Shown here: positions 30,059 to 39,423 of the stretch, piece by piece | How the letters are laid out: every line of letters begins with the position of its first letter | Numbering within the stretch: the stretch's first letter is position 1 | From: Cycloclasticus sp. | GTDB taxonomy: Bacteria; Pseudomonadota; Gammaproteobacteria; Methylococcales; Cycloclasticaceae | Assembly (NCBI GenBank): GCA_040743155.1 | Contig: JBFLJU010000001.1 | Location: forward strand, 868,001-932,000 | Direction of reading: 5' to 3' | DNA length: 64,000 nucleotides | Notes under the pieces: generated by a model | What the model was told of the DNA's origin: nothing | What the model saw: the letters and a program-made list of their open reading frames with translations, nothing else | Databases searched by the model: none | Position numbers and translations under genes: made by a program

Positions 30059-30199
30059 CTGTAACGTATTTATTTTTATGAGTCTTAGCTTAAATAAAAC
30101 CCTACTATTTTCACAGTATAAATTATAAATAACGCTCTAACGGTGCCGAGTTTCGTTGAATCGGTTATTATTCGCCCTTAATTAATTTTGGTCATAAAA

Positions 30200-31591
30200 A
30201 TGAGCGCATTGAAAATACACAATACTTTAACGAGGCAAAAGGAAGTATTTACACCTATTAATGAAGGCAACGTTAGTTTATATGTATGTGGTATGACCGT
30301 TTATGATTTTTGCCATATTGGCCATGCGCGCGTTATGGTCGTTTTTGACGTGGTATCACGGTATTTTAAATACTTAGGTTATAACGTTAAGTATGTTCGA
30401 AATATTACCGATATTGACGACAAAATCATTGCTAGGTCTATAGAAGCAAACGAAGATTTCACGCAATTAACGCAGCGTTTTATTGCTGAAATGCATCAGG
30501 ATGAGGCGGCTTTAAATGTACTTCAGCCTGACCTTGAGCCATTGGCTACTGAGTCCATCGTCGATATTGTTAGCATGATTGAAACGCTCATCAGTAAAGA
30601 ACATGCCTATGTTGGCACTAATGGCGATGTTTATTACGCCGTGGAATCATTCGATAACTATGGTCAGCTGTCCGGCCGTAAATTAGAGGATATGAACGCT
30701 GGTGAGCGAGTTGATATTGACCAAAATAAACGCAACCCGTTTGATTTCGTATTATGGAAGTCAGCTAAAGAGGGTGAACCTGCTTGGTCATCGCCTTGGG
30801 GTGATGGTCGTCCCGGTTGGCATATTGAATGCTCAGCAATGGCGACATGTTGTTTGGGTAATCACTTCGATATCCATGGCGGCGGTATGGATCTACAATT
30901 CCCACATCATGAGAATGAAATAGCTCAATCAGAAGCCGCAACAGGTGAGCGTTATGTGAATACTTGGATGCATAATGGTTTTGTGCGAATTGATGATGAA
31001 AAGATGTCCAAATCGCTTGGAAACTTCTTTACCGTGCGCGATGTGTTAAAAAAGTACCGTGGTGAAGAGATTCGCTTTTTCGTGCTCTCAAGCCACTACC
31101 GTAGCCCGCTTAATTATTCAAACGAGCAGCTCAACGAGTCGCGTTCGGCGCTTGAGCGTTTGTACACGGCCATACGAAATATTGTGCCTGAAAAAAATAC
31201 AATAAAATCTGATTATATTGTACGTTTTGAATCTGCCATGAATGACGACTTTAACTCGGCCAAAGCGATTTCGGTGATGTTTGAGTGCGCTAATGACATT
31301 AATAAGCTAAAAAAGACGGATCCTGAGCAAGCAGCAAAAACAGCCGGTGATTTATTACTAATGGCCGAGCCGCTTGGCTTGCTGAGTCAAGACCCTAACG
31401 AATACCTTCAATCGACAGCTGGCTCGGATGACGCTATTAGTAATAATGATATTGAGCAGAAAATTGCACAACGTTTAGAAGCAAAGAATGATAAGCAATG
31501 GGGCCTAGCCGATCAAATTAGGGATGAGCTTAAGGCTCAAGGCGTCATACTTGAGGATAACGGTCAAGTGACGACTTGGCGAAGAGCCTAA
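30200..31591 (+). CDS. cysS: Cysteinyl-tRNA synthetase
   Basis: A 463-residue class I aminoacyl-tRNA synthetase. The HIGH signature appears as CHIGHARV and the KMSKS as DEKMSKSLGNF (about residue 270). Zinc ligands are visible in YVCGMTVYD, IECSAM and HHENEIAQSE. The start is set at ATG 30200 (MSALKIHNT) because homology begins there; the upstream TTG at 30188 would add four residues. It converges on folD, 27 bases away. Confidence 0.96.
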   Translation: MSALKIHNTLTRQKEVFTPINEGNVSLYVCGMTVYDFCHIGHARVMVVFDVVSRYFKYLGYNVKYVRNITDIDDKIIARSIEANEDFTQLTQRFIAEMHQDEAALNVLQPDLEPLATESIVDIVSMIETLISKEHAYVGTNGDVYYAVESFDNYGQLSGRKLEDMNAGERVDIDQNKRNPFDFVLWKSAKEGEPAWSSPWGDGRPGWHIECSAMATCCLGNHFDIHGGGMDLQFPHHENEIAQSEAATGERYVNTWMHNGFVRIDDEKMSKSLGNFFTVRDVLKKYRGEEIRFFVLSSHYRSPLNYSNEQLNESRSALERLYTAIRNIVPEKNTIKSDYIVRFESAMNDDFNSAKAISVMFECANDINKLKKTDPEQAAKTAGDLLLMAEPLGLLSQDPNEYLQSTAGSDDAISNNDIEQKIAQRLEAKNDKQWGLADQIRDELKAQGVILEDNGQVTTWRRA

Positions 31592-31618
31592 GAGCCTTAG
31601 CTCAAACCTGCACCGGTT

Positions 31619-32473
31619 CTACGTGCTTTGTGCCTCAGCGGCTAGCAGAGTGTTCTCTAATAAAGAAGCTATGGTCATTGGGCCGACGCCGCCGGGTACG
31701 GGGGTGATCCAACTAGCATGCTTGGAGGCTTCCTCGTAATCAACATCACCAGCTAGTTTCCCATTGTCTAAACGGTTAATGCCCACATCAATAATGATGG
31801 CACCGGGTTTTATCCAGCTACCTTTTACAAAGCCCGGGATGCCAACAGCTGCAATGACAATATCAGCGCGCCTCACATGTGCCTCAACGTCGATGGTTCT
31901 ACTATGGCAGGTGGTCACCGTGCATTTCGCCATCAATAACTCAAGCGAGACAGGTCGCCCAACGATGTTAGACGCGCCTATTACGACAGCTTCTTTGCCC
32001 TCAAGGGCAACCCCTGTGCTTTTGAGTAAGGTCATAATGCCTTTGGGTGTGCATGACCTTAAAATGGGCATGCGAAGTGCTAAACGACCGATGTTGTAAG
32101 GATGAAAACCATCAACGTCTTTTAACGGGTCGATTGCCTCGATGATTTTTTCTTCATTAATATGTTCTGGCAAGGGGAGTTGAACCAAAATACCGTTAAT
32201 TGCTGAATTATTGTTTAGGTCTTGAATTAAAGTAAGTAGCTCCTCCTCGGTTACGCCATAAGGGAACGTTTTAGACAAGGAGTAAAAGCCAACTTCTTCG
32301 CAGGCATTACATTTATTACGTACATAAACTTCAGAGGCGGGGTTTTCGCCAACTAAAATGACCGCTAGGCCAGGTTTTGACAAGCCTCGGGCAATTCGCC
32401 CATCGGTTTGTTTTTTAATTGCAGTTCTTAACTCAGCTGAGATTTTTTTTCCATCTATTTTTTGAAATTTCAT
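31619..32473 (-). CDS. folD: Methylenetetrahydrofolate dehydrogenase / cyclohydrolase
   Basis: A 284-residue bifunctional enzyme interconverting 5,10-methylene-THF, 5,10-methenyl-THF and 10-formyl-THF. The substrate lysine lies in [14 protein letters not shown] (about residue 54), followed by [12 protein letters not shown] and [13 protein letters not shown]. The Rossmann motif is [18 protein letters not shown], and [18 protein letters not shown] closes the protein. It diverges from the tRNA cluster promoter. The usual cysS-folD neighbourhood is kept. Confidence 0.96.
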   Translation of the reverse strand: MKFQKIDGKKISAELRTAIKKQTDGRIARGLSKPGLAVILVGENPASEVYVRNKCNACEEVGFYSLSKTFPYGVTEEELLTLIQDLNNNSAINGILVQLPLPEHINEEKIIEAIDPLKDVDGFHPYNIGRLALRMPILRSCTPKGIMTLLKSTGVALEGKEAVVIGASNIVGRPVSLELLMAKCTVTTCHSRTIDVEAHVRRADIVIAAVGIPGFVKGSWIKPGAIIIDVGINRLDNGKLAGDVDYEEASKHASWITPVPGGVGPMTIASLLENTLLAAEAQST

Positions 32474-32511
32474 ATTTTTTAAACTTTTTTATGTTCTTTT
32501 TTAAAGAAGCG

Positions 32512-32540
32512 TTGACCAAAATTACTGTGTGCCGTATTAT
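32512..32540 (+). promoter_or_regulatory. tRNA cluster promoter with GC-rich discriminator
   Basis: TTGACC (32512-32517) and TATTAT (32535-32540) are separated by exactly 17 bases. The bases right after the -10 are CGCCC, a GC-rich discriminator of the sort found at stringently controlled stable-RNA promoters. The 40 bases upstream are A/T-rich with T runs, consistent with an UP element. The start site would be about 32547, 46 bases before the tRNA-Pro. Confidence 0.75.
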
Positions 32541-32592
32541 CGCCCACCTACAGACTTATTGCATTATTTATGCATTTGTTTCTGGGGATAGT

Positions 32593-32669
32593 CGGGGTGT
32601 AGCGCAGCCTGGTAGCGCAACTGCTTTGGGAGCAGTGGGTCGGGAGTTCGAATCTCTCCACCCCGACCA
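32593..32669 (+). tRNA. tRNA-Pro (UGG)
   Basis: A 77-base cloverleaf with encoded CCA. The acceptor pair CGGGGTG/CACCCCG closes the molecule, the anticodon stem ACTGC/GCAGT encloses the loop TTTGGGA, giving anticodon TGG, and the T arm carries GTTCGAATC. It is the first of three tRNAs behind the promoter at 32512. Confidence 0.97.
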
Positions 32670-32686
32670 ATTTTACTTATGACGAA

Positions 32687-32763
32687 GCGCTTGTAGCTCA
32701 TCTGGATAGAGCATCGGCCTTCTAAGCCGAGGGTAACAGGTTCGAGTCCTGTCAAGCGCACCA
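32687..32763 (+). tRNA. tRNA-Arg (UCU)
   Basis: A 77-base cloverleaf with encoded CCA. Acceptor strands GCGCTTG and CAAGCGC pair perfectly. The anticodon stem TCGGC/GCCGA holds the loop CTTCTAA, so the anticodon is TCT, reading AGA. It lies 17 bases after tRNA-Pro. Confidence 0.97.
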
Positions 32764-32830
32764 TAAAGTGAGTAAAGTTGGTTAGTTCTATCTTCAAGAG
32801 TATAGTAGGTGTCTGTTTGAAATCGTCGAT

Positions 32831-32907
32831 GGTGGGTGTAGCTCAGTTGGTAGAGCCCCTGACTGTGACTCAGGTTGTCGAGGGTTCGAGTCCCTTCATC
32901 CACCCCA
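32831..32907 (+). tRNA. tRNA-His (GUG)
   Basis: The cloverleaf has acceptor strands GTGGGTG and CATCCAC, plus the extra G(-1) at 32831 facing C73 that marks histidine tRNAs, and encoded CCA at 32905-32907. The anticodon stem CCTGA/TCAGG holds the loop CTGTGAC, anticodon GTG. It is the last tRNA of the cluster; the tRNA-Leu often found next in gammaproteobacteria is absent. Confidence 0.97.
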
Positions 32908-32960
32908 TTTTCGGTTTAAATTTCAATGAGTTACAGCGTTTTTTATTTCCTTATTTCTTC

Positions 32961-33020
32961 AAGTGTCTAACGTTTTCGACTGCTGTCTAACACTTTCGTT
33001 AAGTGCCTAGAATTTCCAAC
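32961..33020. repeat. Three imperfect 20-bp tandem repeats
   Basis: Units at 32961-32980, 32981-33000 and 33001-33020 share the pattern GTGTCTAAC..TTTCG. Units one and two match at TGTCTAAC and at TTTCG; unit three reads TGCCTAGAATTTCC and is more diverged. The repeat phase is exactly 20 bases. They lie 53 bases after tRNA-His in a non-coding gap of about 200 bases. They may be a decayed tandem array or a set of phased protein-binding sites. Confidence 0.45.
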
Positions 33021-33064
33021 TAATCGTTTTACCTTCTTTATATATATAGCTATTCCCATTGGCC

Positions 33065-33086
33065 TTAGATTTAAATTAAAATCTAA
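33065..33086. repeat. AT-rich inverted repeat upstream of rsmJ
   Basis: TTAGATTT and AAATCTAA are perfect 8-base arms around a six-base AT loop, 26 bases before the rsmJ start. There is no T tract after it, so a terminator for the tRNA transcript is doubtful. An operator or simple AT-rich palindrome is more likely. Confidence 0.3.
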
Positions 33087-33112
33087 CGACGAATTCATCA
33101 CTAGGCCAAGTT

Positions 33113-33895
33113 TTGTCATCTAAACCCTTTCCTATTTTCTTTAGTGAATCTGATTTACTGTCAGCTGATATTAAAACGCTGCTAGAAACTGATTGTTGTC
33201 GAGCCATTAATGCCAACGACGAAGAAACTTGTTTTTTAAACTACAACGACGAGTCATTAAGTATCAACCTTCATTTAAATAATGAGAGCTTGAGTTTTTG
33301 TGTTGATTTTGTGGCGGGTAAAGCTAAGCATCGGCGGCAATATGGCGGAGGTAAAAAACAACCTTTAGCAAAAGCCTGTGGCATTGACAAACACCCTGAG
33401 TGGGCCATTCTGGACGCAACCGCGGGTCTTGGTAAGGATGCCTTTGTTCTCGCTAGTCTGGGGGCGGATATAACCCTCTGTGAGCAACATCCAGCATTGT
33501 ACGCTCTATTGACTGACGGTATTTATCGAGCGTCTCAAGATATTGACGTTGCCGCCATCGCAAACCGAATGAAATGTGTCCACCATAACTCGGTTGACTA
33601 CCTAATGAGTCTAGACTCTTCTTTGCTTACGCGACCTGATGTCATCTATTTAGACCCAATGTATCCGGAAAGAAAGAAATCCGCGAAAATAAAAAAAGAA
33701 ATGCAGGTGTTACAGCACCTTGTAGGTCATGCTAACGATGAAAATGAGTTATTCGTCGTGGCATTAAAAGCAGCACGGCATCGAGTGGTTGTTAAGCGGC
33801 CTAAATCTGCTAAAGCCTTGATTAATAGTAAACTCAGCTATACGGTTAGTAGTGTTAATACACGGTATGACGTTTACGTTAAGCAGCCAGTTTAG
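33113..33895 (+). CDS. rsmJ: 16S rRNA (guanine1516-N2)-methyltransferase RsmJ
   Basis: A 260-residue SAM-dependent methyltransferase acting on G1516 of 16S rRNA. Motif I is LDATAGLGKDAFVLASLGA (about residue 100), followed by the acidic CEQHP end of strand two and the catalytic-loop equivalent YLDPMYPERKKSA (about 182). The best start is TTG 33113, with AGGCC about 7 bases upstream; no ATG or GTG gives a full-length protein. It stands alone between the tRNAs and ftsK. Confidence 0.88.
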   Translation: MSSKPFPIFFSESDLLSADIKTLLETDCCRAINANDEETCFLNYNDESLSINLHLNNESLSFCVDFVAGKAKHRRQYGGGKKQPLAKACGIDKHPEWAILDATAGLGKDAFVLASLGADITLCEQHPALYALLTDGIYRASQDIDVAAIANRMKCVHHNSVDYLMSLDSSLLTRPDVIYLDPMYPERKKSAKIKKEMQVLQHLVGHANDENELFVVALKAARHRVVVKRPKSAKALINSKLSYTVSSVNTRYDVYVKQPV

Positions 33896-34061
33896 GGTTT
33901 TACCTGCCACCTTCTTTGCTGTTTTTAAACACGCAACATTGAGTTTGAAAGTGATAAGATAACTGGCGATAACACCTTTAACTTACGACAGGGAACCCAT
34001 CATTACTAATGATTAAATGCTGGGATGTTGCAATATATTCAAAGAGTTTAAATAACGTTAC

Positions 34062-36356
34062 GTGAATCTAAAAACCACTACACCAACCGTTTCTATAGCG
34101 CATCAACAAGTTGTTAAGCTGTTAAAAGAATCGGCCTTTCTTGCGCTATTAACCGTCAGCTTATTTTTGCTAGGGTCGCTTTTTAGCTATAACGTAGATG
34201 ATCCCGGTTGGACTCATCGTGGTGCAGATCAGTCGGTGTCAAATATTACCGGAGTGGTTGGCGCATGGATTGCCGACCTCATGTTATCTATTCTTGGTTT
34301 TATGGCGTTCAGTTTTCCATTTATGCTGATGAGCAGTGCGTGGAAGTTTTTGTCAGAAGCACGCAGCGATGAGGCAGATACAATGATGCATCAAGTTATC
34401 CGCTGGATTAGTTTTGTTGTTTTTTTAGCGGCCGGCTCAGGTCTTCTTGATATGCATTATTATCAAAGCTGGCTCACTATCCCTGGTTCACCAGGTGGCA
34501 TCCTTGGGCTAGAGCTGAGTGATTTTTTAACCCAGTTATTTGCTTTTCAAGGTGCAACGCTGATTTTGTTTAGTTTCTTTCTGGTGGGTATTACGTTATC
34601 GACTGGGCTTTCTTGGCTCAGCTTAATGGATAAATTAGGGGCGTCATCACTACAGACGTTTAGCAGCATAAAAATATACATTGAAGACAGTAAAGAACGA
34701 AAAAAATCTCATAGCGTTAAAAAGCAACGTAAGGACACGTTTAAAAGACAATCACAAATATTCTTCGCTAAACCAAAGGCGCGTATTGCCCCAGTTATAA
34801 AAGAGATAAAAAGCAGTGAGCGGGTAGAAAAAGAACGACAAGTGGCTTTATTTGATGATCCAGCGGGTTCATTACCGACGTTGGCGCTACTAGATGAGGC
34901 AACTGAACACGTAGAAGGTTACTCCAAAGCGGCTTTGGAAGCGTTATCTAAACTGGTTGAACTGAAGCTACAAGATTTTGGTGTTGAGGTAAACGTTGTT
35001 GCGGTAAACCCCGGGCCGGTGATTACGCGTTTTGAAATACAACCTGCCCCTGGCATTAAAGCCAGTCGGATCAGCGGCCTTGCGCAAGACTTAGCTCGTT
35101 CGATGTCGACACACAGCGTTCGCGTGGTCGAAGTGATTCCTGGTAAGTCCGTTATTGGCTTGGAAATACCAAATGAATCACGAGAAATGGTTCGACTCAG
35201 TGAGATTCTTTCGTCGCAGGCGTATGAAAAATCCAGCTCACCGTTAACCCTTGTACTGGGTAAGGATATATCTGGCCAGCCGACGGTTGCTGATTTGGCT
35301 AAAATGCCGCATTTATTGGTAGCGGGTACCACAGGTTCTGGTAAATCAGTTGCCATCAATGCGATGATTTTAAGTTTGCTGTACAAAGCAACGCCTGAGC
35401 AAGTCCGAATGATCATGATTGACCCAAAAATGCTGGAGTTATCGGTTTATGAGGGGATTCCACATCTTTTAACGCCGGTAGTGACCGATATGAAAGAAGC
35501 GGCTAATGCATTGCGTTGGTCGGTTGCTGAAATGGAGCGACGTTATAAGTTAATGTCACTGTTAGGCGTTAGAAACTTAAGCGGCTATAACAAAAAAGTT
35601 AGAGACGCCATAAAGGAGGGTAAACCTCTGGCTGACCCCCTGTGGGAACCCACTGCCTTTATTGATGAAGATGAAGCGGGTACGCTGGCAGAATTGCCGC
35701 AAATTGTCATTATTATTGATGAGCTAGCCGACATGATGATGGTAGTCGGTAAGAAAGTTGAAGAACTTATTGCTCGTCTTGCGCAAAAAGCACGTGCCTC
35801 AGGCTTGCATCTGGTGCTTGCGACTCAGCGCCCATCAGTCGACGTGTTAACGGGACTTATTAAAGCCAACATCCCTTCGCGAATAGCCTTTCAAGTGTCG
35901 TCTAAAATTGACTCGCGCACGATCTTAGATCAATCGGGGGCGGAGTCGTTACTTGGCAATGGCGATATGCTGTATTTACCGCCTGGTTCGGGCTTACCGC
36001 AACGTGTGCATGGTGCCTTTGTGGATGACCATGAGGTGCATAAAGTGGTTAGGCAACTGAAAAAATCGGGTAAAACGAACTATATAGAAGGTATTCTAAC
36101 GTCGTCGGACCCTGCTGAATTTGACGGGGGAGGCTCGGGTGGTGGATCTGAAGACTCAGATGAGCTATATGACCAAGCGTTGAAAATTGTGACAGAAACT
36201 CGTCGGGCATCAATTTCTGGCGTGCAACGTCAATTAAGGGTTGGCTATAACCGCGCAGCTCGAATGATTGAAGAAATGGAGCGTTGTGGTGTAGTAGGGC
36301 CGCTACAATCTAATGGGTCACGAGAAGTGTTAGCGCCACCACCACCGGAGTTGTAA
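34062..36356 (+). CDS. ftsK: DNA translocase FtsK
   Basis: A 764-residue division-site protein that pumps chromosome ends and activates XerCD recombination at dif. The N-terminus has four transmembrane helices (about residues 25-180). A short basic linker follows, then the RecA-like motor with Walker A GTTGSGKS (residues 422-429) and Walker [14 protein letters not shown]. The C-terminal winged-helix gamma domain (about 695 onwards, [20 protein letters not shown]) reads KOPS sites. The linker is far shorter than in E. coli FtsK, as in most species. Start is GTG 34062. A small inverted repeat (ATCATT, AATGAT at 33999-34013) lies upstream. Confidence 0.95.
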   Translation: MNLKTTTPTVSIAHQQVVKLLKESAFLALLTVSLFLLGSLFSYNVDDPGWTHRGADQSVSNITGVVGAWIADLMLSILGFMAFSFPFMLMSSAWKFLSEARSDEADTMMHQVIRWISFVVFLAAGSGLLDMHYYQSWLTIPGSPGGILGLELSDFLTQLFAFQGATLILFSFFLVGITLSTGLSWLSLMDKLGASSLQTFSSIKIYIEDSKERKKSHSVKKQRKDTFKRQSQIFFAKPKARIAPVIKEIKSSERVEKERQVALFDDPAGSLPTLALLDEATEHVEGYSKAALEALSKLVELKLQDFGVEVNVVAVNPGPVITRFEIQPAPGIKASRISGLAQDLARSMSTHSVRVVEVIPGKSVIGLEIPNESREMVRLSEILSSQAYEKSSSPLTLVLGKDISGQPTVADLAKMPHLLVAGTTGSGKSVAINAMILSLLYKATPEQVRMIMIDPKMLELSVYEGIPHLLTPVVTDMKEAANALRWSVAEMERRYKLMSLLGVRNLSGYNKKVRDAIKEGKPLADPLWEPTAFIDEDEAGTLAELPQIVIIIDELADMMMVVGKKVEELIARLAQKARASGLHLVLATQRPSVDVLTGLIKANIPSRIAFQVSSKIDSRTILDQSGAESLLGNGDMLYLPPGSGLPQRVHGAFVDDHEVHKVVRQLKKSGKTNYIEGILTSSDPAEFDGGGSGGGSEDSDELYDQALKIVTETRRASISGVQRQLRVGYNRAARMIEEMERCGVVGPLQSNGSREVLAPPPPEL

Positions 36357-36357
36357 A

Positions 36358-36996
36358 ATGACGATTATTCGAATTCTTATAAGCGGTTTGATTTTACTGC
36401 TTAGTTTTATAAGTGTCAGCTTCGCTAAAAGCGGGCAGGACAGCCTTCAATCACATTTGCAAAACTATAAGCATCTGAGTGGTCAATTTACCCAAATTAT
36501 TAGTAGCGAACAAAGCAATCATACACAGTCGTCTAGTGGTGAGTTTTGGATAAAAAAACCGAGCCAATTCCGCTGGCACTATTCGACACCATACATCCAA
36601 AAAATCATCTCAAACGGTGAAAAGTTATGGGTTTATGATGAAGACCTAGAGCAGGTAACGATTAAAAACGCAGCGGAATCAATCGATTCATCACCGCTGG
36701 CGATTATTCTTGGCTCAACGTCCCTCGAACAGCTTTTTAATATCTCTCAGCTAGCTGATAAGGGTGATTTGCAATGGCTACAACTAACTCCTAAGACAGA
36801 TTCTAGCGGTTTTGAATTCATCAATGTGGGTTTCAATAATGGCTTGTTATCACGTATGGTTTTTCAAGATAACTTCGGACAGACGACCAGTTTATTATTT
36901 ACTGCCGTTAGTGTTTATACACCTATTGATAGCGATAAATTTGAGTTTGAAGCACCGGAAGGCACAGATGTTTTTGATGAAGTTGCTGATCAATGA
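36358..36996 (+). CDS. lolA: Outer-membrane lipoprotein carrier LolA
   Basis: A 212-residue periplasmic chaperone that carries lipoproteins from LolCDE to the outer-membrane receptor LolB. The signal peptide ends near SVSFA, and the LolA fold shows LSGQFTQII, GEFWIKKPSQFRWHY and GEKLWVYDEDLEQVT. It starts one base after the ftsK stop and overlaps rarA by four bases (ATGA), so ftsK-lolA-rarA form a tight operon, the conserved gammaproteobacterial order. Confidence 0.95.
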   Translation: MTIIRILISGLILLLSFISVSFAKSGQDSLQSHLQNYKHLSGQFTQIISSEQSNHTQSSSGEFWIKKPSQFRWHYSTPYIQKIISNGEKLWVYDEDLEQVTIKNAAESIDSSPLAIILGSTSLEQLFNISQLADKGDLQWLQLTPKTDSSGFEFINVGFNNGLLSRMVFQDNFGQTTSLLFTAVSVYTPIDSDKFEFEAPEGTDVFDEVADQ

Positions 36997-38303
36997 ATCC
37001 AACTGAACCACTAGCCGATCGTCTTAGACCCGAAACATTAAAAGAGTTTTCAGGACAGACACACCTCCTGTCTAAAGGTAAGCCGCTTTACGAGGCTATT
37101 CAATCAAGCCAGCTCCACTCGTTAATTTTGTGGGGGCCGCCGGGCGTTGGAAAAACAACATTAGCGAGAATTATTGCGCAACAGGCAGATGCTAACTTTA
37201 TTGCTCTGTCAGCTGTTTTGGCGGGTGTTAAGGATATTCGAGCCGTTGTTGAAGAAGCAAAAAAAAGTCGTCAAGAAAAACAACAAAATACGATTCTTTT
37301 TGTTGATGAGGTGCACCGTTTTAATAAAGCACAGCAAGATGCCTTTTTACCCCACGTAGAGGCCGGTGTTTTTACATTCATCGGGGCAACGACTGAAAAC
37401 CCATCTTTTTCACTGAATAATGCGCTGTTATCAAGGGCGCGGGTTTATACATTGAAATCGCTGGAAGAAAGTGAGTTAAGAAGCATTTTGGAGAATGCTT
37501 TAAAAAATAAAGAAAAAGGGGTTTCTGGTGATTTTTCTATTGATGAGGGCGCGGTACAGATATTAATTAATGCTGCGGATAGTGATGCGCGGCGGCTGTT
37601 AAATTTTATTGAACTGTGCGCACAATTGGCACAAACGGTCGATAATAAAACCATCTCTAGCTCTATTGCGGAAGAAGTTGTTAGGGAAGGTGTGCGTCGT
37701 TTTGATAATCACGGTGAAGATTTTTATAACCAAATATCAGCATTACATAAGTCTGTTCGGGGCAGTGACCCAGATGCATCCATTTATTGGTTAAGGCGAA
37801 TGCTAGATGGTGGCTGCGATCCCTTGTACGTTGCTAGGCGCATTGTCCGCATCGCATCAGAAGATATTGGTAATGCTGACCCACGAGCCCTGCAAATAGC
37901 CCTTAATTCATGGGAAACTCAAGAAAAGCTTGGTAGCCCAGAAGGTGAGCTTGCATTGGCTCAGGCCGTGACTTACTTGGCATGTGCGGCCAAAAGTAAC
38001 GCTGTGTATAACGCGTACAATACGGTAGGGGCTGTGATTAAAAGCACCGGTAGTTTAGAAGTGCCGTATCATCTTCGAAATGCGCCCACTAAGCTGATGA
38101 AAGAGGAGGGCTATCACAAGGGTTACCGATACGCTCATAACGAACCTAATGCATTTGCTGCCGGTGAAACATATTTACCTGACACATTGCTGGGTTCAAC
38201 TTATTATGAACCTGTTGAAAGAGGGTTGGAAATCAAAATTTCCGAAAAATTAAAACGTTTAAGACAACTCAACAAACAAGCAAAAAAGATCAATAAACAG
38301 TAA
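36993..38303 (+). CDS. rarA: Replication-associated recombination protein RarA (MgsA)
   Basis: A 436-residue AAA+ ATPase related to clamp loaders, acting at stalled forks. Walker A is [12 protein letters not shown] (about residue 50), Walker [10 protein letters not shown], and the arginine-finger region [11 protein letters not shown]. The C-terminal tetramerisation domain includes [27 protein letters not shown]. Position after lolA is standard; serS, often next, is absent here. Confidence 0.95.
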   Translation: MNPTEPLADRLRPETLKEFSGQTHLLSKGKPLYEAIQSSQLHSLILWGPPGVGKTTLARIIAQQADANFIALSAVLAGVKDIRAVVEEAKKSRQEKQQNTILFVDEVHRFNKAQQDAFLPHVEAGVFTFIGATTENPSFSLNNALLSRARVYTLKSLEESELRSILENALKNKEKGVSGDFSIDEGAVQILINAADSDARRLLNFIELCAQLAQTVDNKTISSSIAEEVVREGVRRFDNHGEDFYNQISALHKSVRGSDPDASIYWLRRMLDGGCDPLYVARRIVRIASEDIGNADPRALQIALNSWETQEKLGSPEGELALAQAVTYLACAAKSNAVYNAYNTVGAVIKSTGSLEVPYHLRNAPTKLMKEEGYHKGYRYAHNEPNAFAAGETYLPDTLLGSTYYEPVERGLEIKISEKLKRLRQLNKQAKKINKQ

Positions 38304-38327
38304 TACCAAGCAGGTATTATTTATACC
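38301..38327 (+). promoter_or_regulatory. Two mutually exclusive hairpins after rarA
   Basis: TAATACC (38301-38307, containing the rarA stop) pairs with GGTATTA (38313-38319). The same right arm can instead pair, as GGTAT, with ATACC at 38323-38327. No strong T run follows. The overlap of alternatives could give weak termination or RNA stability control before the BON gene. Confidence 0.35.
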
Positions 38328-38351
38328 AATAATCACACAATGGATATCTTA

Positions 38352-38696
38352 ATGAATAAACACATCGCACTTACGATGCTGCTTCTAGCGCTTTTCTTAA
38401 ATGGTTGTACAGCCGTATTAGTAGGAGGCGCCGGTGCTGGTGGTTACATAGCTGGAACGGACGAAAGACCTCTAGGAATCATCTCTGAAGATATATCTAT
38501 CACTGCTAGCGTGAAGACTACATTGATTAAAGATGAGCAAATTGATGCCTTTGATATTAATGTTGATACGTATCGTGGAGTGGTTACCTTATACGGCCAT
38601 GTCAAAAAAACGGCACAAATTACTCGCGCTGTTCGTCTGGCAAAGACAACTAAGGGCGTTAAAAAAGTCATTTCAAAACTAGCTGTTATTAGGTAA
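38352..38696 (+). CDS. Single-BON-domain lipoprotein
   Basis: A 114-residue exported lipoprotein. The lipobox LNGC (cysteine at residue 19) follows a hydrophobic leader, then a glycine-rich VLVGGAGAGGYIAGTDERP. One BON domain covers about residues 45-114 (DISITASVKTTLIKDEQI, VVTLYGHVKK, KGVKKVIS). Outer-membrane relatives DolP/YraP and OsmY carry two BON domains, so this is a short form. ATG 38352 is preferred over 38340 because it directly starts the signal peptide and has GGATAT upstream. Likely role in envelope integrity, by analogy only. Confidence 0.8.
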   Translation: MNKHIALTMLLLALFLNGCTAVLVGGAGAGGYIAGTDERPLGIISEDISITASVKTTLIKDEQIDAFDINVDTYRGVVTLYGHVKKTAQITRAVRLAKTTKGVKKVISKLAVIR

Positions 38697-38705
38697 GAAG
38701 ACACT

Positions 38706-39182
38706 ATGAAAATTTTAATTATTATCGTTGTTATTGCATCAATTTTTTACATGGTACAGCACTTTTTAAGTGGTAAAGCTAAGGTGGGTGCGCAAGAAAA
38801 CATTAAAGCTGGCGAAGATTTCCTAGCTAAAAATACGCTAGAGGAAGGTGTTAAAACAACAGCTTCTGGTCTGCAGTACTTAGTTCTTTCAAGCGGTAGT
38901 GGTGAGGTGCACCCTACGGCTAGTAGCAAGGTTACCGTTCATTATCACGGTACATTATTAGATGGAACGGTATTTGATAGCTCAGTGGATCGAGGTGAGC
39001 CGATTGCGTTTGGTTTGAACCAAGTTATTAAAGGTTGGACAGAAGGCGTTCAGCTGATGGTAATCGGTGACAAAACACGTTTTTTCATTCCCAGTAAATT
39101 AGCCTACGGAAATCAGTCTATGGGGGCTATTAAAGGCGGTTCGACTTTAATTTTTGAGGTTGAGTTAATTGCCATTGATTAA
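38706..39182 (+). CDS. FKBP-type peptidyl-prolyl isomerase, membrane anchored
   Basis: A 158-residue protein with an N-terminal hydrophobic segment (IIIVVIASIFYMV) and a C-terminal FKBP domain (about 55-157): TASGLQYLVL, VTVHYHGTLLDGTVFDSS, GLNQVIKGWTEGVQLM and IPSKLAYG. A short segment rich in Lys and Glu links the two. It resembles FkpA/FklB-type isomerases. No signal-peptidase site is obvious, so the hydrophobic stretch may act as an anchor. It lies 9 bases after the BON gene, probably in one transcript. Confidence 0.85.
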   Translation: MKILIIIVVIASIFYMVQHFLSGKAKVGAQENIKAGEDFLAKNTLEEGVKTTASGLQYLVLSSGSGEVHPTASSKVTVHYHGTLLDGTVFDSSVDRGEPIAFGLNQVIKGWTEGVQLMVIGDKTRFFIPSKLAYGNQSMGAIKGGSTLIFEVELIAID

Positions 39183-39423
39183 ACTATTCCTTAGCAATAA
39201 CCCGCTGTAGAAAATGAGGAAATTTATGATGTTGCTCACTTATGTCAGGTTGCGGTAGAAGATACCTCTTCAATTTACACCGCTTATCTTATAAGAGGGT
39301 AAAGGAAGTAATAGCGATATAAAAGTGCGTGATTTAGAAATAGATTTTATGGGTTTAGGCGCAATGGGCTAGGCTATTTTTTCTCTTGGGTTGAAGAGGC
39401 TAAAACTTCGAACATGCTGAGTG

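Noticed and set aside
32564-32903. Minus-strand ORFs of about 76 codons across the tRNA cluster (with phrases such as RLTGLEPVTLGLEGRC)
   Set aside because: They are antisense translations of the tRNA genes, a well-known source of false proteins; the tRNAs explain the sequence.
32593-33112. tRNA-linked integrated element or attachment site
   Set aside because: No integrase, no duplicated tRNA 3' end and no shift in gene content were seen around the tRNAs.
34919-35416. 165-codon minus-strand frame inside ftsK
   Set aside because: Shadow of the FtsK motor domain; composition is not protein-like.
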